Position numbers and translations under genes: made by a program | Notes under the pieces: generated by a model | The model's input: the letters and a program-made list of their open reading frames with translations, nothing else | The model's database searches: none | Told to the model about the DNA's origin: nothing | Assembly (NCBI GenBank): GCA_015039465.1 | Contig: MU130362.1 | Coordinates: forward strand, 384,708-448,707 | Length of the DNA: 64,000 bases | Direction: 5' to 3' | From: Phlegmacium glaucopus | Lineage: Eukaryota > Basidiomycota > Agaricomycetes > Agaricales > Cortinariaceae | Part shown: piece by piece, positions 1 to 10,228 of the stretch | How positions within the stretch are numbered: position 1 is the first letter of the stretch | Layout of the letters: the number at the start of each line of letters is the position of its first letter

Positions 1-159
1 TGTTTTACCGTGTACGGCCGTCACGGCCGTCTTTATACCGTACCCGACCCGACCGACCTTTGGATTTCAAAAAAGACGGCCGTCTGTACACGGACCGTCA
101 CCCGTCACTGGGTTGATTTTAGACGGCCGTCCCCGTGGACGGGACGGTTGGCAGCCCTA
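1..159. mobile_element. Terminal part of a hAT-like DNA transposon (truncated by the window edge)
   Basis: The stretch is packed with the palindromic motif ACGGCCGT and its variants, then ends in GGTTGGCAGCCCTA. Read from the other strand this end is TAGGGCTGCCAACC, which fits the hAT terminal consensus (YAGNG start). Repeated short subterminal motifs are usual transposase binding sites in hAT elements. The adjacent 8 bases ATAGAGGC (160-167) would be the target duplication. The other end lies outside the window, so this cannot be confirmed here. Confidence 0.5.
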
Positions 160-2555
160 ATAGAGGCTCTGCACAACTGTAGGTAGTAGTAATGCTAGCA
201 ATAGCCACCTTTTAATAATAGTGTCATTGTACGATATGAAAAAGGTGCCTCAAGGTAGGGGGAATTGGCTGTTCGACACTCGGGTTTTTGGCGGTGGTTA
301 AGGCTTCTATTTCCTTAATAGTATAGAATTCCACTTTCGAATTGTTCCATGAGTTTCCCATGTGTTCTTTCCCTTTCCTTCCCATCCATCGTTCGTCCTT
401 GAGTCGTAAACACATGATATCCTTCACCTCCGCCGTCAGCGGATACCGTGACCCTGAATCTCCTTCGTTTGGCTGTCGGTTCAATTTCGCCCAGGAAAAG
501 CCAATATACCCATCGCAGTTATCACGACTGCGGACGCCTCACCGACACTCTGGAGAGACTGGTTTAATCATTACTGCACAACGTCAGATGTTGATACCCA
601 AATACTGCTTTCAGATGATAAGTTGATAACGTTAACTGCCTTGTCTTGCTTGTCTTGTCTTCTCGTCGTCTCCATTTTCCGTTCCCGTTTTCATTGTGTG
701 CCCTCGTCATACAAGCGAGTTCCTCATAGTATAAGCTTCTATTAACACCACCTCTTGTTATTCTCTTGGTTATCTCAACTCTTTTGCGATCTTCTGCTTA
801 CGTGTGACGCTGGTGACACTGAATAACAATGCTATGGATCTTGATCATATGGAAGTTCTTTCTGATGACTCAGGAAGCCATTACAGCATGTTTCAACGAG
901 GGGTGCTAATTAACCAGCTGCTGCCTTAAGTCGCATGTACCCAATCTATTCGAAGTCGTTATGCAACATATAAGGTAGTGGGCCAGTACTACGGTCGGCC
1001 ATAAGCTTACCGCATTATACACATTTGGTGGGGTATAGATGAACGGCTATGTAGCACCACGTTCAATGGATTCCCCCCGACAACGTGAAAGTAATATTAG
1101 GATCATTTTGCGATATGAAAAACGGCCGTCCTAAGATTCCTATTTTGGCTATATACTTTTGGTGGTATGTAGATGAGTAGCATCACAGCCTAGTATAGTC
1201 CTAGTGACTAAGTATTTAAATCTATCCACCGCCTTCCTTGTCAAATTTTCATTTAAAATTCCAAAATTGAAATGGGTGACTTTCCATAAGGCCAACTTGA
1301 AATTTCAACTCATAAATTGTCCCTTTCCGAGGTGCCGCATGGTAGCGCTCTTCAAGAATTTCTAAACCTTATTGTCCTGAACATTATATTCTCCAATATA
1401 AAGTCCTTGATGCCGGCCAATGCAGGCCTTCACATTATCAACCAATTTCTTGTTTCTTGTTCTTTTTTTTCCCACACTGGTGAGCTCCATCCCTTCAAAT
1501 AGCGTTTCTATTATCGAAAAGTTTGGCCAAGCTCAAACGATGTAAATCAGCAGCTGAAGGTCGCCTTTACTTATCTAATGATATTGATAACCCAATCTGG
1601 AATCAAGTTATAACTTAGATAATTGTTCAGGGCGATCTGGTTCACATAGCAAAAAGCTATTCGAAATAATAAGGTCATGTTATTTAACCTTATGGAAAAT
1701 TACTCGATGATTTTCAAGGGTTCTTCATGATGATCGAAGCTGCTCTTTATATTAAATTATAACAATAGGAACAATCGATTAATTATCTTGGAGACTGCTG
1801 ACTGGGTTACATTGTGCAGTCTGCGGTAGTGCGTCGGCTTATGATGTCATAGGCCTGGGCCCTGTCCTCAAGGCCTGTGAGACGTATCCCCACATACACC
1901 CTACACCTATATCAAACAGTTGATTCAACCTTTTGAATGTTAGTGGGCTACTATCTTTGCTCAGTTTGCTCTTGTCACAATTTATCAATGTTAGGGACTG
2001 CCATCAATGATCGGTCTCGGGTCCATGAAAAATGGCGGTCGGCCCGGCTGATAAAAATCAAATTTGCGAACCTTTATCTACCTTTATTGGGATTATTCAA
2101 ATGGCACAGGACCAAATTTGTACCAAAATTAGGTTCACGGTTCAGCTGATGCTTACTAACACAGCACGATCATGGAATTACTTCTCTCACCATTTACCTC
2201 ATTGTTTCCACCCCACTTGCCTCAAGAAATAACGTCTGCTACAAGATAAGTACATTCGGTCAACATTCGGTGGCCTATTATATATAAGTATATGATACCT
2301 GGGAGATTTTCTCAGCGTGAATCTGAATGCATATGTAACTGCCCTTTCAGTGCTGGTTTTTACGACGCGCTTCAACCAGTCACACTGTGACGCATGTGTC
2401 TGCGTGACTTCGCCCCCGAGTACAGCCACTAGCCAACTACTAGCTGTCGCGGCATTTCTTACAAAGTCTTCTGTTATTCTTTTGGGATCAGCCACGAAAC
2501 TTACTCGTGCCCGTCTCCAAAATTAGCCCCAAAACGAGGTTGAGTTGTTTACCGC
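160..2555. other. No recognisable gene
   Basis: About 2.4 kb with only short open frames, none with a family I recognise. A second AACGGCCGTCC motif near 1122, like those in the transposon end at 1-159, suggests further repeat debris. CpG is common here, unlike in the repeat-rich right part of the window. Confidence 0.5.
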
Positions 2556-3280
2556 ATGTCATTTCATTTCCTTGAACGCGACCTGATATATAGTGGCTTA
2601 GTGCATAGTAATCCATGCCTTGATAACCTTCCATCCTCGTCCTCATATTATACTTCCGCTAGTATGGCTGTGGTCGAAAGAGACATTTTGGTAGAGGGAA
2701 CTATTGTCAACCCGTCCCCTGGGCCCACAGGTCTAGGATCTGAGGAGACGACAAATTCTCCCCAGTTGAATTATGACGTCAATGAAGATGGTCGTCAAAT
2801 ACACAAGACATACCACATCCATAATTTCGGCACGGTGTATATGGACTCGCTCAACTCTCACAGTGTCACGATGGAAAATTGTGCTAATAATGATGTTCGA
2901 CGAGTTACTTGTTCGTCTTTTCCTCTCACTTTTGTCCTTGCACTAAGTCGGCCATGTCATATTATTCAGATAATTGTCCTAAAATTATTATGGACTGCGA
3001 GTTGAACAGCGATAACATCATACATTCGCAGTCCCATGCAGCTTTCAATGGTAAGTGCGCAGCTTACACCATCTCCCATCACGCATCTTGAATATCCCTT
3101 TGTCTTCTAGGTCTTCCAACGGACACCCCTGACTCTCCTCACACTCGCATAACTTATACATCATTCTACGTGGACTGCGTTATGATGTTCTCGTGGGCCA
3201 GCTTGGCTGTCGCTTGTCTGGCGTTCTTTATCATGAATTTTTCCTGGCTTTCAAGCTGTTGTATTGAGGAAAGGACGTAG
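2556..3280 (+). CDS. Small tail-anchored membrane protein, unknown function
   Basis: Three exons join in frame: 2556-2903, 2948-3050 and 3111-3280. Introns 2904-2947 and 3051-3110 have GT...AG ends, and the second has a consensus GTAAGT donor. The predicted protein is 206 residues. Residues near 80-150 are rich in Asn, Ser and His (for example HNFGTVYMDSLNSHSVTMEN). The last exon encodes a hydrophobic segment, MMFSWASLAVACLAFFIM, close to the C-terminus, followed by a short Cys-Cys-acidic tail. That pattern suggests a tail-anchored or single-pass membrane protein. The start is uncertain: a second ATG at 2664 would give a protein 36 residues shorter. I do not recognise the family. Joining of three frames without a stop supports a real gene, but expression is not shown. 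Confidence 0.55.
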
Positions 3281-4538
3281 GCGGCCTCTTTTTAAAAGTC
3301 AAGTGTGCCGGTGGATATCCGAATATTTACTATGCAGGCTAATAATATTATTCAACAGGTGTTTTATTTGGTTATTGTTGTGGCTACCAGGTACGATGTT
3401 TACTTTCTTTTTACACTATTACCACATGTATTATCATTATCTACGTTTTCAATAATAATGATGCTGGTTTATAAACAGTCTTGAATGAAGTCAGGCAGTG
3501 ATTTTATTCACATCGGTCGTCGACGGTAGGGCGGCGCGTGTTTGGGTGGTCAGTTTCACGGCCTGTAATGCTGCGCTGTCAAACAAGTTGGATTTGGTGA
3601 ACAAGCCCTAAATGCTATCAAAGTTGCTCCGGCATATCTCACACTTGTGGTGGACGGAAGTCACAAAAAAGGGGAAACCACTGCGTGGCTTGTTCTCTAC
3701 CTCAGAAGCAATGTCTTCCGGAGCAGGCTACAAGGTAACTCGCGATGGCTTAGCACCCACTCCTTTAAATTCGACTTGAGTGCATTTGTAATATTGCGTG
3801 TCGAATACCCACAAGTCAATTAGATAGCAAGGCTAATGGTTAGGTTACAGTTTAGTTAGACAACTTCATTCAATTGACGCGTACTTGTCACTCCCGGACC
3901 GTAGAATTCTCCAAATAGTACAACGTAGTGTTTCTAGAAACAGCCATCCTATTATTTTATTTTATTTTCATTATAAAAACGTGGTGAATTAGAGATGGAG
4001 TGTAAATTTAATGCACTAACCGATGTCTAGATCGTGCGCTAGGTCTTATCTTTGTGCCGATACGGTCCCAAGAGCGAGTGGTAATATCGAAGCACCAGGA
4101 ATCACGATAGTGGTAGAAGGCATTTGGATGCAGAGACGAGAATCATTTGAAACCACCAGCCGATTATGTCGAAAGCACTACGCACCGGAGGGAAAGATCC
4201 AGCTGGCGAAACAGCTACAGCATGGGCGGAGGTTATGATAGGGCTTGGATAAGTCTGAGGCACGAATTTATGCCAGTCTTTCTATGGGATACATCATTGT
4301 AGAAATACTGCATTCAATATGTTAGTGGTGTAAGATCAAAAGTGTTCAGCACTGGAACTCGTACAGGGGAATAAAAAGCATGTACAAGTGTAGTATTGGA
4401 TACGTATATTGTCACGTACTGGAATAATATCAAGTTGAAGTTGGTAGGAGTAGGGACTGTCTTTCTATGGGAGCAACGTTTGAAGTTGGTTTGAAGTAGC
4501 GAAGGCGTTTGACTGGAAGTTATAGATCACTCTCCCAT
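3281..4538. other. No clear gene; one short coding-like stretch
   Basis: Nothing here assembles into a gene. A coding-like open stretch at 3583-3734 (plus strand) reads smoothly and is followed by a GTAACT donor-like site, so it may be an exon of an unidentified gene. An open frame at 4023-4238 has no recognisable domain. Confidence 0.35.
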
Positions 4539-4677
4539 ATGGATCAACAATCGACACGTGATTGGTTCATTTGCTGACCCCGACTCGGCATTGTCATTAT
4601 CACCAGTACCTAGTACTCCCAGTTCATCTATCGTTGAGGGTCCTAGATCGTCTGGAATCTCTGTGGAAACGTCCTCT

Positions 4678-6153
4678 ATGCATTCCAAAGCTTTATCAGA
4701 CAATATTCTCAACCAAATTCTCCAATCTCTCTACGCTGATTTCCTCGAGTCTGATGAATCTATCCGCGTCGGAGAGCATCATTGCTCTTTATTGCACCCC
4801 TGCGTTTCTATCTCCAAATCTGCGGCCTTTGCCATGTTCTATACATTTCGCCTCATAGCAGCCAACTGGAACACTGTTTTCCTAAGTACAGCGAAACTCG
4901 ATCGACATGGTTCGCATCTACGGGTCCATGGTCCTCGTAACTACCACACGAGAATCTATACCTTGATCCGAAAATCGGTAATCTTTAGAAGGTATAGAGT
5001 TTTCCACGCCATAGACACTGAACAAGGTACATGTCTAGCTATATACCTGATCTTTTCTGTCACTGACTATATCAGATCAAGGTGTATTTGTAGCATATGA
5101 TTTTGGCGGCACTGGGGGATGCAAAGAATCTAGAGAGGTGATCATCAAAGCTTGGAAGGATTGCTATGATGATGAGTATATCACGGAAAGTAGAGTGTAT
5201 AAGATTCTGTCGGTCTCGCCGATGAAGGGATTTCCTTCTCTCATCGAAAACGCTGTGGAGCTCAGTATACAGATATACGCTGTGGTACTTGAAAAATTAG
5301 GCCCCTCGTTGAAAGACCTCTACGAACTGATGCCAGATAAACGGTTTGATGAAAAGATGACTTTGGCTCTCGCCATCCAGATAGTTCGTGATTTCTCTGT
5401 TGTTCATAAGGCGTGGGCACTAACTTCACCTCGTCCGTACTTCTTTTATAAGCTTGATCGCTATGCTGCGCTTCACGCTAGAGGAATCATCTACAATGGC
5501 ACAAAGCCGGCAAATATTTGCCTAGCTTCTCCATCCTCCGATGCAACTGCTGCTTCGACTCTGAACTTGATTGATTTTGGATTTTCATTTATCTGTAATA
5601 CCCCTATCCTTTCTTCAATTTCTTGTGGTGAGGAACTCTCAGGGAATAGACGCTTTTTTAGTGCTCTCAGTTATTATGGATTCAGTACGTCTTCAATACC
5701 TCAACGCCTGCCTTAAAAATGCTGAAAGTCTATAATACAGCCCAATCTTATCGTGACGATTTGGAATCTCTCGGATATCTCGTATCTGCACTTTATCAGG
5801 GCTCACTACCTTGGGACTCCAGCCGTTCCTATAATGTTTGCCACATAAAAATGACGACGCCTGGCTCTACACTCTTCCGTGATATGGATGCATCGTTTCT
5901 TGAATACTGGAAGGACGTACGATCCTTGGCATATGCTGAAGTGCCAGACTATAGCTCCATGAAATCACGATTTGTGCAATGCTGGGAACGAAAGGGATTT
6001 GGCAACTCGCCAGGAGAATATGATTGGTTGGCGTTGTTCACTAGGCTCACGGGAGATGTTGAGGGAAAAGAGTCCCCAGCAGCACTGGTCCCCTTATCTG
6101 CGGCGGAGACTTCGGTGGTCGCACCTGGTCTTGGAGGCGCCGCTGATCATTGA
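4678..6153 (+). CDS. Casein kinase I-like pseudokinase
   Basis: Four exons are proposed: (4678)-5026, 5076-5383, 5453-5684 and 5741-6153, giving about 433 residues from the ATG at 4678. The frame stays open upstream to 4513, so a spliced upstream start is possible. CK1 landmarks appear in order: an IKAWK lysine segment (VAIK position), LEKLGPSLKDLYEL (CK1 LLGPSLEDLF), ALHARGIIYNGTKPANICL, LIDFGFS (DFG) and YRDDLESLGYLVSALYQGSLPW (CK1 RRDDLEALG...RGSLPW). The catalytic HRD is replaced by YNG, so the catalytic Asp is missing, and no glycine-rich loop is visible, although DFG and the lysine remain. Intron 5384-5452 is in frame and rests on homology; its donor GTTCGT is weak. Introns 5027-5075 and 5685-5740 have good donors (GTACAT, GTACGT). 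Catalysis is unlikely; a scaffold role or gene decay are both possible. Confidence 0.7.
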
Positions 6154-6360
6154 CGGCCGAAATATTTCTTGGTGGTACTTTGACGAATGCTTGTTTTTGT
6201 CGAAATGTTGATTAGATTTCTCGGAATCATCGTCTGATGATAACTACGAAGGCGCTGAAGGAAATGAGTCCCCAGGTCTACTAGAATTTCCTCCCTGATC
6301 TGCGGCGGCGACTTCAGTGGTCGCACTCGGCCTTATAGGCGACACCCGAGCATTGACGAC
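6060..6360. repeat. Diverged tandem duplication of the pseudokinase 3' end
   Basis: About 100 bases at 6060-6160 are repeated with mismatches at 6255-6360, offset about 196 bases. Both contain GAGTCCCC, then ATCTGCGGCGG, then a TCGCAC motif and CATTGACG. The first copy encodes the last 30 or so residues and stop of the kinase-like gene. The second copy lies downstream and is out of use. This suggests a local duplication that may have moved the original stop. Confidence 0.55.
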
Positions 6361-6685
6361 TTTACTTACCGGGGCGTACATATACTTCGAAAGCTTTACA
6401 GTTCCTATCTGGTATGATAGCTGCCTCAGATGTGAACGGTGTCCAAAAAGGAGGAATACGAGCAATAACTAAAATATTTTGTGTATGCAGTACAGCGCAA
6501 ACTTGTCTCCAAGATTATTGCGCAGATGATAAGGAAGGCGATCGCCATGGTTATGACAGTATCCCAGGTTCGTTCCAAGCCCCTTGCTTGGTGCCACAAA
6601 CAAAGCCGAATATGGATGTTTGTTGAGTAAATAGAGCCGTTAAAGGCAATTTTTGATGTTTGGCTCTCAACTAAAGGGTCGCGGT

Positions 6686-7791
6686 TTAATAACTGTCGAT
6701 ATGAGATAGGTTAACTGGTATTACTCCATCGATGGGAAAAAAGAGGGCTCGAACCTGATCGGGAAGGATGAGATCAGGAAACAAGGTACCATGAATCCAT
6801 CGTTGATAGCTGATGCGACCACTAATGACCGTCTTTGAAATGTCAAGGATCTCCAGATGTCGGTATGTCGAGAATAGCTGGGGGACAAGCATTAAAGTCG
6901 AGTCTCGAAATAGCTCTGGCAAAAAGGTCAAAATGCAATGCTTCAATTGGTCGAACTTGGACTGCCAGGGAACTGTGAGTAGATGGTTGTTAGGCAACCT
7001 TCGAGAACTGAAAAGGGGAGAAATACTTGCCCCGTAGGTAGGGGAAATAAATAATATGAATGTTTCTAGGGATGGGAGATGATCGGCTAAGTGCCGAAAA
7101 GGGAGCAGAGGAGGTTGTCGCACGGTCAGCGTGCGTATGTTTTTCAGCTGGGAGTGCCAGTTGACGATAAGTCTAGATATACCATCCTCTTCTACTTGTT
7201 CCGGCAGTGAGCTTGATGTCCAATCTAGGCTGGTGATAGGTCGTCCAGGAAGCAAAGCATTCAGTGTCTCGGTATTGCCTTTGAGTTCCTTCAAATTCGG
7301 ACAAACATCGGCAAAGAATTCAGTCCCGGGTTCACAGTTTATATCTAGATATGTTAATAGCGGCTGCTTAGCAAGGAAAGGGGTCATCCCAGTATCCCAC
7401 AGACCCGACGACGTCAATCTGTCCAGCTGGAATGTACAGTTCTCCAACAAATCACGGGGGGAATCACCAGGAGCACGAAAGCATAGTTCTTTTAGATTGA
7501 CCATGTTTTCAAGGCCATATTTTAATAAATGCCAGCATGAGTAAATGAAATGTGAATTGTATTCATGGACATAAAGAGCGGGCTGGGGGTTTTGGTTGAT
7601 AGTGACAAGGAAGCGGATATGATGGAGGTTATTGGTCTTGATGGATCGGAAGAGGATGCGAGGTGAAGAGCTTTGTTGGAGAGTGAGAGGGCACATAGTG
7701 TTGGTCTGTCTTGTATTTCTTCAATTATTAGACGAAGAAGTTCAAGGGGAACCATGGTTTTGTGTAGGTCGAAGTTAGAATGTGAAACCAA
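6686..7791 (-). pseudogene. F-box/LRR-type protein gene with a 1-nt frameshift
   Basis: On the minus strand, an N-terminal frame (ATG at 7791, or 7755 for MVPLELLRLIIEEIQDRP) has the pattern of an F-box (PxELLRxIIEEI...LCALSLSNKA). From about 7670 the sense continues in another frame to a stop at 6686. That second part is about 320 residues with leucine-rich, LRR-like segments (for example NLKELKGNTETLNALLPGRP and HLEILDISK). No GT...AG pair lies between the two frames, which overlap around the AAAGCTCTTCACCTCGC segment, so this looks like a single-base indel, not an intron. F-box/LRR proteins act as substrate receptors in SCF ubiquitin ligases. Alternatives are a sequencing error, or use of the downstream ATG at 7696 that omits the F-box. 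Confidence 0.6.
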
Positions 7792-7863
7792 AGTTGAGCG
7801 TCGAAAATAAACAAAGCAAAATGGTCTGTGTGACTAAAGTGACGATCAAGTCAGTGCTCCTGA
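7756..7863. promoter_or_regulatory. Short divergent promoter region
   Basis: Only 72-108 bases separate the start codons of the minus-strand F-box gene (7791 or 7755) and the plus-strand D-lactate dehydrogenase gene (7864). Both promoters must overlap here or lie inside the neighbouring gene. No TATA box is evident. Confidence 0.35.
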
Positions 7864-10228
7864 ATGTCGTGGACAAGGTATTGGTTATCGGGTACCCTCA
7901 GGATCCAACGTACCGCCATACGTCCTGTGGGACTACTGCGCCAGTTTTCCTCGCAAGGGTCTCCAGTCTCCCAGAGTTCCACTCAGTATTCTTCAAGGGT
8001 ACTCCTGTTCACCTCTCTAACAGCCGGATTGGTCGGCTTTACCATCGCTAAATCACTTCCTAGTCCCCTTCCTCCCATAACCCATGGTCATGACAGCAAA
8101 TCCACCCAATTTGGTTCTTCAGACGACTTTAAGAAAGCTATTCGAGAACTGCAGTCTACATTTCCAGGTAATGACAAAGTCTCGACTGCTCTTGATGATC
8201 TTCAGGTCCATGGGTTTTCGGCGAACGATCATCATCCTGGTATGTATGAGCAAAAGAACCTGGAATGATCCGACTCGGATAAGTAGTTGTTTAGGAATCA
8301 ATCATAGTGTTGTCGTATACCCGGACAATACGGATGATGTGGTCAAGATAGTCAAGATAGCCAACAAATATAAGATGCCTATTATTCCGTATGCGGGTGC
8401 GACGAGTCTTGAAGGGCAATGTAGAGGGGTATGGTCTTGTTACACCTCTCCTATCTATTCAGCTCTAACCCATCATCATTAGCATCTTGTCGGCAGTCTT
8501 TGCGTAGATATGAGAAATATGGACCAGATCATCGCTATTAACGGTATATAATCCATCTCGTCATCAAAATCTATTAAGCTAATACTCCGCTCAAGAGTCG
8601 GACTCCGATCTAGTGTGTCAACCAGGCGTAACATGGATGGAAATTAACGAGACGCTCAAGGACAAAGGCACGTTTGTTCACAAATATAAACGGTTACGAA
8701 CTCATTACTCGTACGATAGGAATTCCTCTCTTTTTCCCTGTATGCATGATTTACTACGGCCAGACGTATACCTGACGTTTCAATAGATTGATCCCGGTCC
8801 AGGAGCCACGATTGGTGGTATGATAAGTACAGGGTGCTCAGGAAGTGCGTGAGCGTTACTCTCTTTCCCAAAGGATCATGTTCAAGCCGACTGTTATATA
8901 GCAAATGCTGTTCGATATGGAACGGCGAAAGGCGAATGGTTCTTGAATGTGGTGAGTTCCAAAGACATGACTTATACTAACGCTCTTCATCACTTAATGA
9001 CCGGGATACGACCAGACTGTTGTTTTACCCTCAGGAGAAGTCATAAAGACTCGTCGAAGATCGCGCAAGTCTTCTGCTGGATTTGATACTACCAAGTTAT
9101 TTATTGGAGCGGAAGGGACTCTTGGGATCATTACTGAAGGTACTTACTTAAAGCCCGCTCTATGACATTTAACTAATAATGATTGGGTATAAGCCACCAT
9201 TCGGTTGGCGCCAGTGTTACCAACCACCGTTGCGGTGGTGCAATTTCCGAATGTACAAAAAGCTACAGAGGCGGTTGTTGACGTGATGAACAAAGGTGTA
9301 GGCATTCGTATGTTTCAATCTCATAAATTTATTCTTGGAACGTAATTTCACTCTCACTCACTCTCTCTTCTCTCCTTTGTACAGAATGTGTCGAACTTGT
9401 AGACAACATTTTCATGTCAGCAATCAACAAAGTTGGAATGTCAGAACGCAAATGGCCAGAGAAAGATTCGCTCTTCTTTAAGTTCCAAGGTCCTTCAGCA
9501 ACTTCTCTTCACGAGACGGCGATGGTGGTTAAACAAATTGTTGAGAAGCACGGCGGGACAGGGTTTCAGCTGGCTCGAGATGATGAAGAGGCGGATGCGC
9601 TTTGGTCGGATCGAAAGAATGCGCATTATGCAGGATTGGCGTTAGTGGAAGGAAGTCAGGGTTGGCCTACTGATGTTTGGTGAGTACTGAGTATTAAATT
9701 TGGTTGGATGCTTATTGAAACTTCTGGATGATAGTGTTCCAGTCTCCAAACTCCCTGAACTGGTCTACGAAACTAAGAAAGACGTTGAGAATTCCGGTTT
9801 GATATCACCAATCGTAGGACATGTAGGGGATGGAAATTTCCACGCTCTCATTCTTTTCAAAACGGAGGAAGAGAAGATTAAAGCTAAGGAACTAGTTCAT
9901 AGGATGGTGAGACGCGCTATTGCTTTGGATGGGACGTGTGAGTTTATTTTAATTTTTAACTTTGTGCTTCTATTGCTTAGCTTACATCTACGGTCTAGGT
10001 ACAGGAGAACATGGAGTAGGTATTGGTAAGAGAGAATATTTAGTAGAAGAGCTAGGAGAGGGAACGGTACAGTTTATGAGAACAATTAAGAAGGCTGTAG
10101 ATCCTTTGGGATTGTTTAATCCTGGCAAAGTGAGTGAATTTCTGGAGTGCCTTTTGAAATGTTTCCTCTCATTATAACCCATATAACCTTAGTTGTACCC
10201 TGATGTATCCGAACCAACAAAGAAATAA
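7864..10228 (+). CDS. DLD1: Mitochondrial D-lactate dehydrogenase (cytochrome), FAD-linked
   Basis: Thirteen exons join without a stop: 7864-8239, 8295-8428, 8483-8543, 8596-8667, 8720-8739, 8787-8844, 8902-8951, 9016-9139, 9194-9307, 9385-9679, 9735-9937, 9999-10129, 10193-10228, giving 557 residues. Residues 1-40 are Arg/Ser-rich like a mitochondrial presequence, and 46-62 form a hydrophobic anchor, as in inner-membrane DLD. The FAD-binding (PCMH/FAD_binding_4) domain shows [28 protein letters not shown] and [15 protein letters not shown]. The C-terminal FAD-oxidase domain has HVGDGNFH (near residue 465) and [10 protein letters not shown] (near 503). The enzyme oxidises D-lactate to pyruvate and passes electrons to cytochrome c. 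Two oddities: intron 8668-8719 is GC-AG (AAAG|GCACGT), and exon 5 is only 20 nt. The other introns are GT-AG, 47-77 nt. The gene looks intact. Confidence 0.93.
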
